From positions 372,001-436,000 of the forward strand of contig CAVVWN010000008.1 of the NCBI GenBank assembly GCA_963752045.1: a stretch of DNA of 64,000 nt, written 5' to 3'. This document shows, piece after piece, positions 32,321-40,141 of the stretch. Position 1 is the stretch's first letter; every line of letters begins with the position of its first letter. This DNA is from DATKDF01 sp963752045 (GTDB lineage: Bacteria > Acidobacteriota > Vicinamibacteria > Vicinamibacterales > SCN-69-37). The notes under the pieces were generated by a model, which searched no databases, had not been told where the DNA came from, and saw only the letters and a program-made list of their open reading frames with translations. The translations under genes and the position numbers were made by a program.

Positions 32321-33889
32321 CTACACGCCTCTCGGCGTCAGCCAACGCTCGATGAGGCCGAGGCCGTGGTCGGCGACGAGCGCCAGCAGGGCGGCCGGGA
32401 TGGCGCCCGAGAGAATGAGCCAGGTGTCGTTCAGGTAGAGGCCGGTCACGATGGGCTCGCCGAGCCCTCCGGCGCCGATGAAGGCCGCGAGCGTGGCGAC
32501 GCCGATGCTGATCACCGTGGCCGTACGGATGCCCGCCATGATCGTGCGCGTGGCGAGCGGTAACTTCACGCGAAAGAGGATCTGCCGCTCGGTCAGGCCC
32601 AGGCCCGTAGCGACGTCGACCAGTTCCGGGTCGACGTTCCTCAAGCCCGCGTACGTGTTGCGCAGGATCGGCAGCACGGCATAGAGAAAGAGCGCCATGA
32701 TGGCCGACCGCACCGACAGTCCGAGTCCCGGTATCGCGATCATGAACGCCAGCAGCGCGAGGCTCGGGATGGTCTGGATGACGCCCGCCGCGCCGAGCGC
32801 CAGCCGCTCGCCGGCCTGGCTGCGGGTGATGACGATGCCGAGTGGCACGGCCAGCAGCACGGCCAGCGCGACGGCCGCGAGTGTCAGTTGAATGTGCTCC
32901 CATCCAAGGCGCAGCGTTTCGAGCCATCGCCCGGCCAGGAATGTGACGAATCCCGAGCGACCGGCCGTCGTGTCCCTGCCCGTGTCCACTGAAGCATCGA
33001 GAAGACCCTCGGTCACGAGGAACTCGCGCGCCACTTCGCGAAACCCTCGGCCCTCCTCCTCCACTTCGTAGTTGAGCTCGAGCATCTTCCGGTCCGGGAT
33101 TCTGAACGCGAGCGAGTCGAGCACTTCGCGAAGGTCGGGATGTGCGGCCAGCGTGTCGGCCCGGACGATCGGGGCGGCGTTGTAGGGCGGAAAGAAGCCC
33201 CGGTCGTCAGCAAGAACCCGAAGCGGATAGCGCAGCAGCTTGCCGTCGGTCGAGTACGCGTCGACGACGTCGATGGCGCCCTCGGCTATGGCCTCGTAGG
33301 CCAGGCCGTGCTCGAGGGCGCGGACGTCCCCGAAGTCGAGACCGTAGAACGGGCCGAGCCCCGGCCAGCCGTCCTCGCGATTCATGAACTCGATGCTGAA
33401 TCCGGCTCGCAGGCTGCCGGCGTGCGGCACCAGATCGGAGACCGACTCCACGCCAAGGGCTTCGGCGCGGTCCCTGCGCATGGCGAGCGCGTAGGTGTTG
33501 TTGAGTCCGAACGGCTGGAGCCATTCGAGGCCGTATCGTTCGCGGTAGGCTTTCGCCACGTGCAGGTACGCCTGCAGCCGATCGCTGATGCGGCCGGGTT
33601 CCTTGAGCACGATGGACCAGGCGGTGCCCGTGTACTCGGGGTAGAGATCGATCTCACCGCTCTCGAGCGCCGCAAAGCAGACGAGCGTGCCTCCGAGGCC
33701 GCTTCGATGCTCGACGGACAGGTCGGTCCTCGACTCGACGAGCAGCGTGAGCATTTCACCGAGGATGTTCGACTCGGTGAAGTTCTTCGAGCCGATGACG
33801 ATCCGGTCGTCCGGATCGGCCTGCCGGCCGGCGACCGAGGCCGACAGGACGGCGGTCAGGACGACGAGCGCCAGCCCGAGGCGTCTCAT
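32321..33889 (-). CDS. quaternary-amine (OpuC/EgtU-like) ABC importer: substrate-binding protein fused to permease
   Basis: 522 residues from ATG 33889. A signal peptide (1-21) leads to a periplasmic binding domain (about 28-300) with the marks of betaine/choline binders: IVIGSKNFTESNILGE, DLYPEYTGTAW (81-91), and AIDVVDAYSTDGKL (205-218). A BPD permease domain follows from about 325 to the end with five or six helices and the coupling EAA-loop DVATGLGLTERQILFRVKLP. Such systems import glycine betaine, carnitine, choline or, in EgtUV, ergothioneine. In known fusions I recall the permease comes first and the binding domain last; here the order is reversed. The gene overlaps the ATPase gene by four bases. 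Confidence 0.9.
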   Translation of the reverse strand: MRRLGLALVVLTAVLSASVAGRQADPDDRIVIGSKNFTESNILGEMLTLLVESRTDLSVEHRSGLGGTLVCFAALESGEIDLYPEYTGTAWSIVLKEPGRISDRLQAYLHVAKAYRERYGLEWLQPFGLNNTYALAMRRDRAEALGVESVSDLVPHAGSLRAGFSIEFMNREDGWPGLGPFYGLDFGDVRALEHGLAYEAIAEGAIDVVDAYSTDGKLLRYPLRVLADDRGFFPPYNAAPIVRADTLAAHPDLREVLDSLAFRIPDRKMLELNYEVEEEGRGFREVAREFLVTEGLLDASVDTGRDTTAGRSGFVTFLAGRWLETLRLGWEHIQLTLAAVALAVLLAVPLGIVITRSQAGERLALGAAGVIQTIPSLALLAFMIAIPGLGLSVRSAIMALFLYAVLPILRNTYAGLRNVDPELVDVATGLGLTERQILFRVKLPLATRTIMAGIRTATVISIGVATLAAFIGAGGLGEPIVTGLYLNDTWLILSGAIPAALLALVADHGLGLIERWLTPRGV

Positions 33890-34653
33890 CGCCTTCCGCC
33901 GTTGGAGGCCGCGCCGGCCACGTGTCCGCCGAGAAACGTCTCCACCCACTCGGTCGCCGGATGAGCCCGCAGCTCATCGGGCGTGCCGACCTGGACGGGC
34001 CGGCCCTCGTTCATCAGGCAGATCTCGTCGCCCAGCAGGAACGCCTCGTCGAGGTCATGGCTCACGAGCACGATGGTCTTGGCGACCAGCCGCTCGAGCA
34101 CCTTGAACTCCTGCTGGAGGCCGCTGCGCGTGATGGGATCGAGCGCGCCGAATGGCTCGTCCATCAGCAGAATCTCCGGATCGAGGGCCAATGCCCGGGC
34201 CACGCCGACCCGCTGGCGCTGGCCACCCGAGAGCTCGGCCGGGTACCGCTCGCGGAACTCGTCGGGCGGGAGGCTCACGAGCGAAAGGAGCTCGTCCACC
34301 CGCCGGTCGACGCGCGACCGCGACCAGCCCTCCAGCTCGCACAGGAGTCCGACGTTGCGGCCGACGGAGAGGTGAGGGAAGAGCGCGCCGCTCTGGACGA
34401 CGTAGCCCATGCGTCGGCGCAACCGGATGGGGTCGAGCGTGGCGATGTCCTGTCCGTCGACGAGAATGCGGCCGCTCGTTGGTTCCAGCAGTCGGTTGAT
34501 CAGCCGGAGCAACGTGGTCTTGCCGCAACCGGAGGGTCCAAGCAGGGCCATCGTCTGGCCCGTCTGGATGTCGAGCGAGGCGTCGTCGAGGGCGTGAACG
34601 GGCTCGGCGCCCTGGCGCGCGAACGTGCGCGAGACGCCCTCGAGCCGGATCAT
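33886..34653 (-). CDS. ABC transporter ATPase of the quaternary-amine importer
   Basis: 255 residues from ATG 34653. Walker A GPSGCGKT (39-46), Q-loop in YVVQSGALFPHLSV, signature LSGGQRQR, Walker B ILLMDEPFGALD and the switch His in VLVSHDLDEA are all intact. The closest groups are OpuCA/ProV and EgtV ATPases. It lacks the C-terminal tandem CBS domains that sense ionic strength in osmotically controlled OpuA/ProV, so regulation by osmolarity is less likely. Overlaps by four bases both the methyltransferase upstream (34650-34653) and the permease fusion downstream (33886-33889), implying equal translation of the three. Confidence 0.93.
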   Translation of the reverse strand: MIRLEGVSRTFARQGAEPVHALDDASLDIQTGQTMALLGPSGCGKTTLLRLINRLLEPTSGRILVDGQDIATLDPIRLRRRMGYVVQSGALFPHLSVGRNVGLLCELEGWSRSRVDRRVDELLSLVSLPPDEFRERYPAELSGGQRQRVGVARALALDPEILLMDEPFGALDPITRSGLQQEFKVLERLVAKTIVLVSHDLDEAFLLGDEICLMNEGRPVQVGTPDELRAHPATEWVETFLGGHVAGAASNGGRR

Positions 34654-36326
34654 GCGCGCACGAGCTCGTTCAGCGAGAACCACTGCTGCCGATCGAGCCA
34701 CTGACGCGTGAGCGTCAGGCCGGCCATCCGGGCGAGCATCCCGATACTGTCTGGTTCGAGCTTGCGGGAGATGCCGACCTGCACCGGCTGTCCCGGCTCG
34801 AGATCCACCTCGAGCCCGAGCTTGCGGATCCACGTGTGCTGCGGCTCGGTGGGCGCGATTCGGAGGCTCATGCGCCACGAACGGAACGGTGCCGACGTCT
34901 GCTCTTCCTGATAGACGGATGACAGTCGGAACACTCGCGGGTCGAAGTCCGCGCCGAGGTGCTCGTTGATGCGCCTGATCATATGAACGAAGAACGACCG
35001 GCAGGCGTCCTCGGTGTTGTAGGCGGCGTTGAGCGTCTGCTCGTCCTTGTGCAGGTCGATGCCGACCACGAAGCGGTCGCCGGCATTCAGGCGCGAACGC
35101 AGCCGCTCGAGGAACGTCACCGTGTCGTCAATCGTATCGATATTGCCAATTGACGAGCCGAAGAAGAAGACAATTTTTCGGTCGCCGACCGGCAACTCGG
35201 GCAGTACGTCGTCGAACAGGCCCTGCCTCGGCTCGATGCTGACGCGGTCTCCGTATTGCCTGCGGACGGCCGATTCGGTCGCGCGTAGCGCGCCCTTGGA
35301 CACGTCGATGGGCAGGTAGCGGACCGGCGCGCCGGTGGCCACCGCCGCGTCCAGGACGTGGCTGATCTTCCTGGCGGAACCGCAACCGAGCTCGACGACG
35401 AGCCGTTCCCGGCCCAGGATGTCGGCGGCGTTCTCACGCAGGATCTCCTCTTCGGCGTCGGTCAGGTAGTAGCCCCTGGTCTGGGTGTAGCGGTTGTAGA
35501 GCCGTGAGGCGGTGGAGTCCCAGATCCACGCGTGGTCGATCTTCTTGACCCAGTCGTCGCCGTCGAGCGCTTCGCGAACGGCATCCTCGAAGCCGTCCTC
35601 GACCTCCGGCGTCTTCCGGCCTGTCACGCGGTAGCACCAGACCTGGAACTGCGCCGACGGATCCCTGCCGGGGAGGTAGGCCGCCGGGTCGGTGCACTCG
35701 AGCAGGTGCCAGGCGCCGCGGCGTTCGAGGGCCTGCATTCGGCTGCGGATGCCCATCGCGTCCTCGGCATGGAAATCGGTGCGCATGGTGAAGGCGATGG
35801 CGCCGCCCGGCCGGACCAGGCGGACGACCTCGTCGAGTGTCTCGGCTGGCGCCTGGCCGTACGAGAACACGCCGACCAGGGTCGCCGCGTCGAAGCTGTC
35901 GTCGCCGAACGCGTCGACGGGCAGCGACAGGTCGGCGACGATGGTCTGCGAATAGACGCCCTTCCGACGGGCGCGCGCGAGCATGTCCTCGCTGAGATCG
36001 ACGGCGACCAGGTCGGTGAAGCCGAGCGTGGCCAGCGCTTCGCCGGCCGCGCCGGTCCCGGCGCCCGCGTCGAGCACCCGTGCGGCATCGTGCCTGGTGA
36101 CGTGGCGCGCGAGCACCTCGGCCGTCAGACGGTGTCCGAAGAAGCCAACCTGCCTGTGATCCCGGTCGTACGTGTCCGCCCAGTCCTTGTAGAGCCGTCT
36201 CAGATCGTCACGTGACCTGGCTTTGTACGCGCGAGCCCAGATCGCGTCCAGGCGTGGATCGTGCGGCGTCGGACGTGCCGGTCTGGAGCGCGTGTCGGGC
36301 TGCTGCGTGCTCTGGCGTTCTGGCAT
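34650..36326 (-). CDS. fused class I methyltransferase / EgtD-like amino acid betaine synthase
   Basis: 558 residues. N-terminal half (about 40-235): a METTL27-like SAM methyltransferase with motif I VLDAGAGTG (84-92) and RLVRPGGAIAFT. C-terminal half (about 270-555): an EgtD/Methyltransf_33 domain with RLYNRYTQTRGYYLTDAEEEIL, VELGCGS (311-317), DVSKGAL, GSSIGNID (390-397, Asn394 matching the alpha-amino-binding Asn) and GIDLHKD. EgtD trimethylates histidine to hercynine. The EgtD motif TEISxKF reads VGISRKL: the Glu that holds the imidazole (Glu282 in mycobacterial EgtD) is Gly518, while Ser520 is kept, so the substrate is probably not histidine. No EgtB gene is present. Coupled by ATGA overlap to the betaine-type importer. 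Confidence 0.85.
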   Translation of the reverse strand: MPERQSTQQPDTRSRPARPTPHDPRLDAIWARAYKARSRDDLRRLYKDWADTYDRDHRQVGFFGHRLTAEVLARHVTRHDAARVLDAGAGTGAAGEALATLGFTDLVAVDLSEDMLARARRKGVYSQTIVADLSLPVDAFGDDSFDAATLVGVFSYGQAPAETLDEVVRLVRPGGAIAFTMRTDFHAEDAMGIRSRMQALERRGAWHLLECTDPAAYLPGRDPSAQFQVWCYRVTGRKTPEVEDGFEDAVREALDGDDWVKKIDHAWIWDSTASRLYNRYTQTRGYYLTDAEEEILRENAADILGRERLVVELGCGSARKISHVLDAAVATGAPVRYLPIDVSKGALRATESAVRRQYGDRVSIEPRQGLFDDVLPELPVGDRKIVFFFGSSIGNIDTIDDTVTFLERLRSRLNAGDRFVVGIDLHKDEQTLNAAYNTEDACRSFFVHMIRRINEHLGADFDPRVFRLSSVYQEEQTSAPFRSWRMSLRIAPTEPQHTWIRKLGLEVDLEPGQPVQVGISRKLEPDSIGMLARMAGLTLTRQWLDRQQWFSLNELVRA

Positions 36327-36421
36327 GTTCCTCCATGCTTCGAGGTGTCCCTGAACGGACCAACTTCCCGAGGTGTGTGACGACAGGCAGGGGTCCGGAA
36401 GAGACGGGCCGAAGGCGGCTC

Positions 36422-36440
36422 GATACTCCTAGTGAGTATC
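36422..36440 (-). promoter_or_regulatory. inverted repeat in an AT-richer island upstream of the methyltransferase/transporter operon
   Basis: gatactc and gagtatc arms (36422-36428 and 36434-36440) around a 5-base loop, about 100 bases before ATG 36326. The island 36420-36470 is clearly richer in A and T than its surroundings, and the minus strand offers GATACT as a -10-like box within the repeat. This is the best candidate operator-promoter of the operon; no regulator gene is adjacent. Confidence 0.35.
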
Positions 36441-36509
36441 TGGTAATGGAATCAGATATTCCCGGTTGATGCAAGGGCGCAGGTTACCGACGGTGATTGG
36501 CGATCTGCT

Positions 36510-36540
36510 GTAGGGCGGACTGAACTTCAGTCCGCCCTAC
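36510..36540. repeat. 31-bp palindrome (15-bp arms) overlapping a gene end
   Basis: gtagggcggactgaa (36510-36524), one base, and its exact complement (36526-36540). A further partial copy of the arm (cttcagtccgcccc) follows at 36543-36556. The stop codon and last residues (FRGGLKS) of the minus-strand methyltransferase gene are encoded by the repeat, so it has inserted at, or been captured as, the gene's 3' end. It likely acts as terminator between this gene and the operon downstream. Confidence 0.8.
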
Positions 36541-37973
36541 GACTTCAGTCCGCCCCGGAACGGCGGCATCGCGATCGGCATCCGCGCGCTGATCCCGCGC
36601 AGCGGATCGGAGCGCTCGGGTGTAGGGCGTTCCGTATCGATGGCCTGGCACAGCAGCCGGTAGCAGTGCGTCTGCCGGTTGAGAAACGTGCTGGTGATGC
36701 CGGCCAGGAAGACCTGCCAGGCGCGGTACGTGGACTCGCCGGCGTGGCGGATGAAGCGATCGGGGTCGGCGCACATCCGTTCGTACCAGGTCCACGTGGT
36801 CTTGGCGTAGTGCGGTGTCATGTCGATGACTCGCATCACCTGAAAGCCGTTCTCCTCGAGCGCCGTCACGTGCTGGCCGAGCGTGTACCAGTAGAAACCG
36901 GGCCAGACATAGCGCCGGTTGAAGGCCGGGCCAATCGCGTCGAAGAGCTTCGAACCCGTCCAGGCCATCATCAGCGCGTGATGCACGTAGCGCCCGCCGG
37001 TCCTGATCCGACGGCGCACCTCGCGCGTGTAGTTGACGAGGCCGCTGTTTCTTCCCGGGGGGCCGACGTGCGAGATCATTCCGGTCGAATGGACGTGGTC
37101 GTACACGCGACGGTCCTCCCGGTAGTCGCCCTCGTTCAGTTCGTACCGAGAGGGCTCGTAGCCGGAGAGCATGCCGGCGCCTTCTCGGACCTGGTTGGCC
37201 GAGTGCGTCCAGCCGACCACCTGCCGGCACGGGTGTCGATCCATCAGGACCTTCAGGAATCCGGGATACCCGCACCCGACGTCCAGCACGGTCTCGTCGG
37301 GCGCCGGCGCGAGATAGTCGGCCGCATGCGCGAACTTGCGCCACTGGGCCTTCTCGAGCGAGTCGAACGTGTCGGCTTCCCCGACGCCCACGGCGAGGTC
37401 CTCGCGCCGGCCGATGGCCTCCGGCTCCTCGAACATCGCGCACGAATAGCTCCGATAGGCGCGGTCCAGGTAGAACAACGCGTCGTCCGGGATGTCGTAG
37501 TGACTCTTGACGCTGGTCCGCGCCCGCGCGGGATGCTCGAGCACGAAGTTCCGGAGCCGGTTCTGCACGACCTGCCACGGTTTGAGACTCAGCTTGACGT
37601 AGTTGCGAAGCTCGGCGAGCAGGTACTGGTTGCCGGTCATGTCGACTTCGCCGTCGACGAACCGTTCGAGGAAGCGCATGCCGTCGAGCGCGAGGAGGTC
37701 GCGGCCCGCCCCGGGACCGAGGCGAATCGTAAGCGCGGTGTGGCCGCTCCAGTGGGGAGCGCTGCCACCGGCCTCGTAGCGGGCCCCGGTCCAGTCCTCG
37801 AACCGCACCCGCCAGGGAAACGTCTGCAGCGTGTCGACGAGAAACGAGCGCACCCGCGCCGCCAGCGCCTCACCGGCCGAGCGACCGGCAGCGAGTGCCG
37901 CAAGTGATCGAGCAGTGCCCCGTATCAGCGACGAGGGCGTCCGGAGCGGCCGGACCGATTCGTTGATGTCCAT
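36537..37973 (-). CDS. CFA-synthase-like SAM methyltransferase with altered active-site motifs
   Basis: 478 residues. The layout follows cyclopropane-fatty-acid synthases: an N-terminal lipid-interacting region (about 45-150), then SVKSHYDIPDDALFYLD, SYSCAMF with Cys178, and a Rossmann methyltransferase core. In E. coli Cfa the bicarbonate and active site use Cys139, Glu239, His266 and Tyr317; here Cys178, a His at 331-332 and Tyr389 (PHYAKT) are kept, but the EHVG Glu is Ser301 (MISHVG). The SAM motif is DVGCGYPGF rather than CGWGG. It may therefore methylate something other than lipid double bonds. It lies upstream of the methyltransferase/importer operon, same strand, about 210 bases apart. 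Confidence 0.78.
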   Translation of the reverse strand: MDINESVRPLRTPSSLIRGTARSLAALAAGRSAGEALAARVRSFLVDTLQTFPWRVRFEDWTGARYEAGGSAPHWSGHTALTIRLGPGAGRDLLALDGMRFLERFVDGEVDMTGNQYLLAELRNYVKLSLKPWQVVQNRLRNFVLEHPARARTSVKSHYDIPDDALFYLDRAYRSYSCAMFEEPEAIGRREDLAVGVGEADTFDSLEKAQWRKFAHAADYLAPAPDETVLDVGCGYPGFLKVLMDRHPCRQVVGWTHSANQVREGAGMLSGYEPSRYELNEGDYREDRRVYDHVHSTGMISHVGPPGRNSGLVNYTREVRRRIRTGGRYVHHALMMAWTGSKLFDAIGPAFNRRYVWPGFYWYTLGQHVTALEENGFQVMRVIDMTPHYAKTTWTWYERMCADPDRFIRHAGESTYRAWQVFLAGITSTFLNRQTHCYRLLCQAIDTERPTPERSDPLRGISARMPIAMPPFRGGLKS

Positions 37974-38286
37974 GGGCGTCCCGTAGTCGAATCTTATCGA
38001 ACGCCGGGGCCAGGATCGAAGCCCTTCCGCGTCGTATACGGGGGGCCAGGGCCCTGCGCAGGCAAGACGTCACCTGGGATTCGCAGGTCCCTGGCTGGCA
38101 GTGGGCTTGCTCGATCGCCTGCATGGTGTGTGCTCGCGAAGGCGCGGGGCTACTTCCCATCCGCCCTCAGGTGACGCTTCGCCCATACCGCCGGCGCCGA
38201 TGGCTTCGAGGATCCCGCAGGGACCGCCAGGGCGACCCACCCCCAGGCGGGGCCGGCCGGACGTGCCGGGCCCGCAGCCTGTCGAA
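37974..38286. other. intergenic stretch with no supported feature
   Basis: About 310 bases between the CFA-like gene start and the end of the AraC remnant. I see no coherent protein similarity on either strand, no strong hairpin and no clear repeat. It should contain the promoter of the CFA-like gene; a TAAGAT on the minus strand about 20 bases upstream of ATG 37973 is the only candidate box. Confidence 0.5.
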
Positions 38287-38751
38287 TCACGCGGGCTTCG
38301 CGGCCACACCCTCCGCGCGCAATCGCGCGACGTCCCGTGTCGGCGCACTTCCAAAGACACGGCTGTACTCGCGGCTGAACTGGGACGCGCTGAGGTAGCC
38401 CACGCGCTGGCACGCATCGCTCGCGTTCAGGTGCTTCTGATACTGCAGCGGGCTCATCGACGTCACGCGTTTGAACCGCTCGTGAAAGGCCGAGGCACTC
38501 ATGCGAGCCGACGTCGCCATGTCCTCGACCCTAAGCGGGTGCTCGAAGTGGGCGCGGATCCAGGACACGGCCTGCGCGATGCGGTGCACGCTCGATTCGC
38601 GTGACCCGATTTGTGCGACTCGTGCGCCAATCGGCGTGCGCAGCAGGCGAATGAGGATTTCGTCGACCACGAGAGGCCCCACGAGGTCTGCAAACCTGCG
38701 AGGCGCACGTGCGATCGGCCCGCGGTCCCTGGAGGAATAGGCAAGCGGCAC
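38287..38751 (-). pseudogene. AraC-family regulator remnant
   Basis: 154 codons matching only the C-terminal half of AraC regulators of the AraC_N type: LVVDEILIRLLRTPIG, then the first helix-turn-helix (HFEHPLRVEDMATSARMSASAFHERFKRVTSMSPLQYQK). The second HTH should then read about KQLRLQEARRLML... before the RVGY segment, but here QKHLNASDACQRVGYLSASQFSREYSR follows, missing roughly 16 residues. The N-terminal effector domain (about 150 residues) is also absent because the divergent propeller gene begins at 38778. Both losses suggest a non-functional relic, though the frame is still open. Confidence 0.65.
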
Positions 38752-38765
38752 AGAGGTCGGTCCGG

Positions 38766-38771
38766 TAGGCT
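38766..38771 (+). promoter_or_regulatory. -10-like TAGGCT box, 6 bases before the propeller ATG
   Basis: TAGGCT, six bases, then ATG 38778 with no Shine-Dalgarno sequence. Same spacing as the other leaderless candidates. Confidence 0.45.
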
Positions 38772-38777
38772 ATTCGG

Positions 38778-40058
38778 ATGACGAAGACCACCGTGAGACT
38801 CATCGCGACCGCGATCGTGCTATCGGTCACCTCGGTCTACGCGGCCGACTGGCCGTGGTTGTACGGGCCGCGCCGGAACCACACGTCGGACCAGCAGGGT
38901 CTCCTTCGGGAGTGGCCCGCGGACGGTCCGAGGGTTCTGTGGACGCTACCGGTTGGCCCGGGCTTCGGCGGGCCCGCGGTCAGTGGCGGCAACGTCTACC
39001 TGCTGGACCGTGACGAGAGCGTCGGGGATACGCTTCGGGTGCTCGACCTGGCAAGCGGCAGGGAACTCTGGACATTCGCGTACGACGCGCCCGGCCAGTT
39101 CATGTTCGCGGGTTCCCGGACGACGCCGAGTGTCGATGGTGAGCTCGTGTACATCGTCGGGCCCATGGGCGACCTGCACGCGATCAGCACGAGAACCCGA
39201 GAGCCTGCGTGGCGCAAGAACATCTGGAGAGACTTCGGCGGAGGCGCCGAACTTCCCCAGTGGGGCATCGCGCAGAATCCGCTCATCTGGGGCGACCTGC
39301 TGATCGTGGCGTCCCAGACGACGGCAACAGGCGTCGTCGCGTACGACAAGGTGACCGGAGCACTCAGATGGCAGTCTCCGGCGCTCTCCGGTATCCCCGG
39401 CTACGTGACGCCCTCGATCGTGAAGGTCGCCGGCGAAGACCATCTCGTGATGATCACGGGCGCCGCGGGCCGCGGACGCAACGCGAGAGACGGCAGCGTC
39501 AACGGGCTGGACCCGCGCACCGGGGCTGTCCTCTGGACCTACACGGACTGGCAGAACATCATCCCGGTCTCACAGGCGGTGGATGCCGGCGATGGACGCG
39601 TCCTGGTTGCCGGCGCGTATGGCGCCGGTACGGTCATGTTGAGAGTCGAGAGGGCGGCCGACGGCGCCTACGCCGTCATCGAGCTGTTCAAGAACGCGGA
39701 CTTCGGTGCCCACACCCAGCCCCCGGTGCTCTTCGAGGGCCACTTCTACTCGCACTACACCATCAACGAACGCAGCGATGGCCTGGTCGCCATGACGATG
39801 GACGGAGAAGTCAAATGGAAGACCGGCCAGCAGCCGGCGTTCGTCCGCGGAGGCTCGATCCTCGCCGAGGGGCTGCTGCTCATGACCGACGGCGACACGA
39901 AGCTGTATCTCGTCGAGCCGAGTCCGGCCGGATTCAAGCCGCTGGCGAGCGCGGTGATTCAGGAGTCCGGCGACAACTGGGCGCCGCTCGCGCTCGTCGA
40001 CGGCACTTTGCTCGTGCGTGGCCAGAAGGAGCTGAAGGCGCTGCAGGTCGCGAAGTGA
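38778..40058 (+). CDS. exported PQQ-type beta-propeller protein
   Basis: 426 residues with a signal peptide (LIATAIVLSVTSVYA) followed by WPWLYGPRRNHTSDQQGLL, the usual start of PQQ-like outer propellers (WPQFRGPxRxG). Propeller blades with the PQQ-repeat pattern recur: VLDLASGRELWTFAYD, YDKVTGALRWQSP, LDPRTGAVLWTYTDW, MTMDGEVKWKTG. No PQQ-enzyme catalytic or heme motif is present, so it is probably structural or ligand-binding, similar to BamB-like or 'outer membrane protein assembly' propellers, not a dehydrogenase. Divergent from the AraC remnant, with no operon partner. Confidence 0.85.
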   Translation: MTKTTVRLIATAIVLSVTSVYAADWPWLYGPRRNHTSDQQGLLREWPADGPRVLWTLPVGPGFGGPAVSGGNVYLLDRDESVGDTLRVLDLASGRELWTFAYDAPGQFMFAGSRTTPSVDGELVYIVGPMGDLHAISTRTREPAWRKNIWRDFGGGAELPQWGIAQNPLIWGDLLIVASQTTATGVVAYDKVTGALRWQSPALSGIPGYVTPSIVKVAGEDHLVMITGAAGRGRNARDGSVNGLDPRTGAVLWTYTDWQNIIPVSQAVDAGDGRVLVAGAYGAGTVMLRVERAADGAYAVIELFKNADFGAHTQPPVLFEGHFYSHYTINERSDGLVAMTMDGEVKWKTGQQPAFVRGGSILAEGLLLMTDGDTKLYLVEPSPAGFKPLASAVIQESGDNWAPLALVDGTLLVRGQKELKALQVAK

Positions 40059-40129
40059 CGGGACGGCCGGCGCGCGTCTCCGGCGATGGTCGAGGCGGCC
40101 CGTTCGTAGCGGATCCCGGCCCGTGGTTG

Positions 40130-40135
40130 TAGCAT
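40130..40135 (+). promoter_or_regulatory. -10-like TAGCAT box, 6 bases before ATG 40142
   Basis: TAGCAT, six bases, ATG 40142; no ribosome binding site between. Likely leaderless promoter of the small two-gene unit. Confidence 0.45.
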
Positions 40136-40141
40136 TGGCAC

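Noticed and set aside
32112..32927. N-terminal extension of the TonB receptor frame
   Set aside because: It crosses the intergenic region and the transporter gene; the signal peptide begins at ATG 32111 and a promoter sits in between.
34650..36326. Complete ergothioneine pathway
   Set aside because: Only an EgtD-like domain is present; no EgtB-type sulfoxide synthase, EgtC or EgtE is in the window, and the substrate-site Glu is lost.
38101..38604. Plus-strand frames over the AraC remnant and the intergenic gap
   Set aside because: No recognisable domain, and the minus strand carries a clear helix-turn-helix.
38778..40058. PQQ-dependent alcohol dehydrogenase
   Set aside because: The propeller has PQQ-repeat blades but lacks the disulfide, catalytic Asp region and heme domain of the dehydrogenases; length is also too short.
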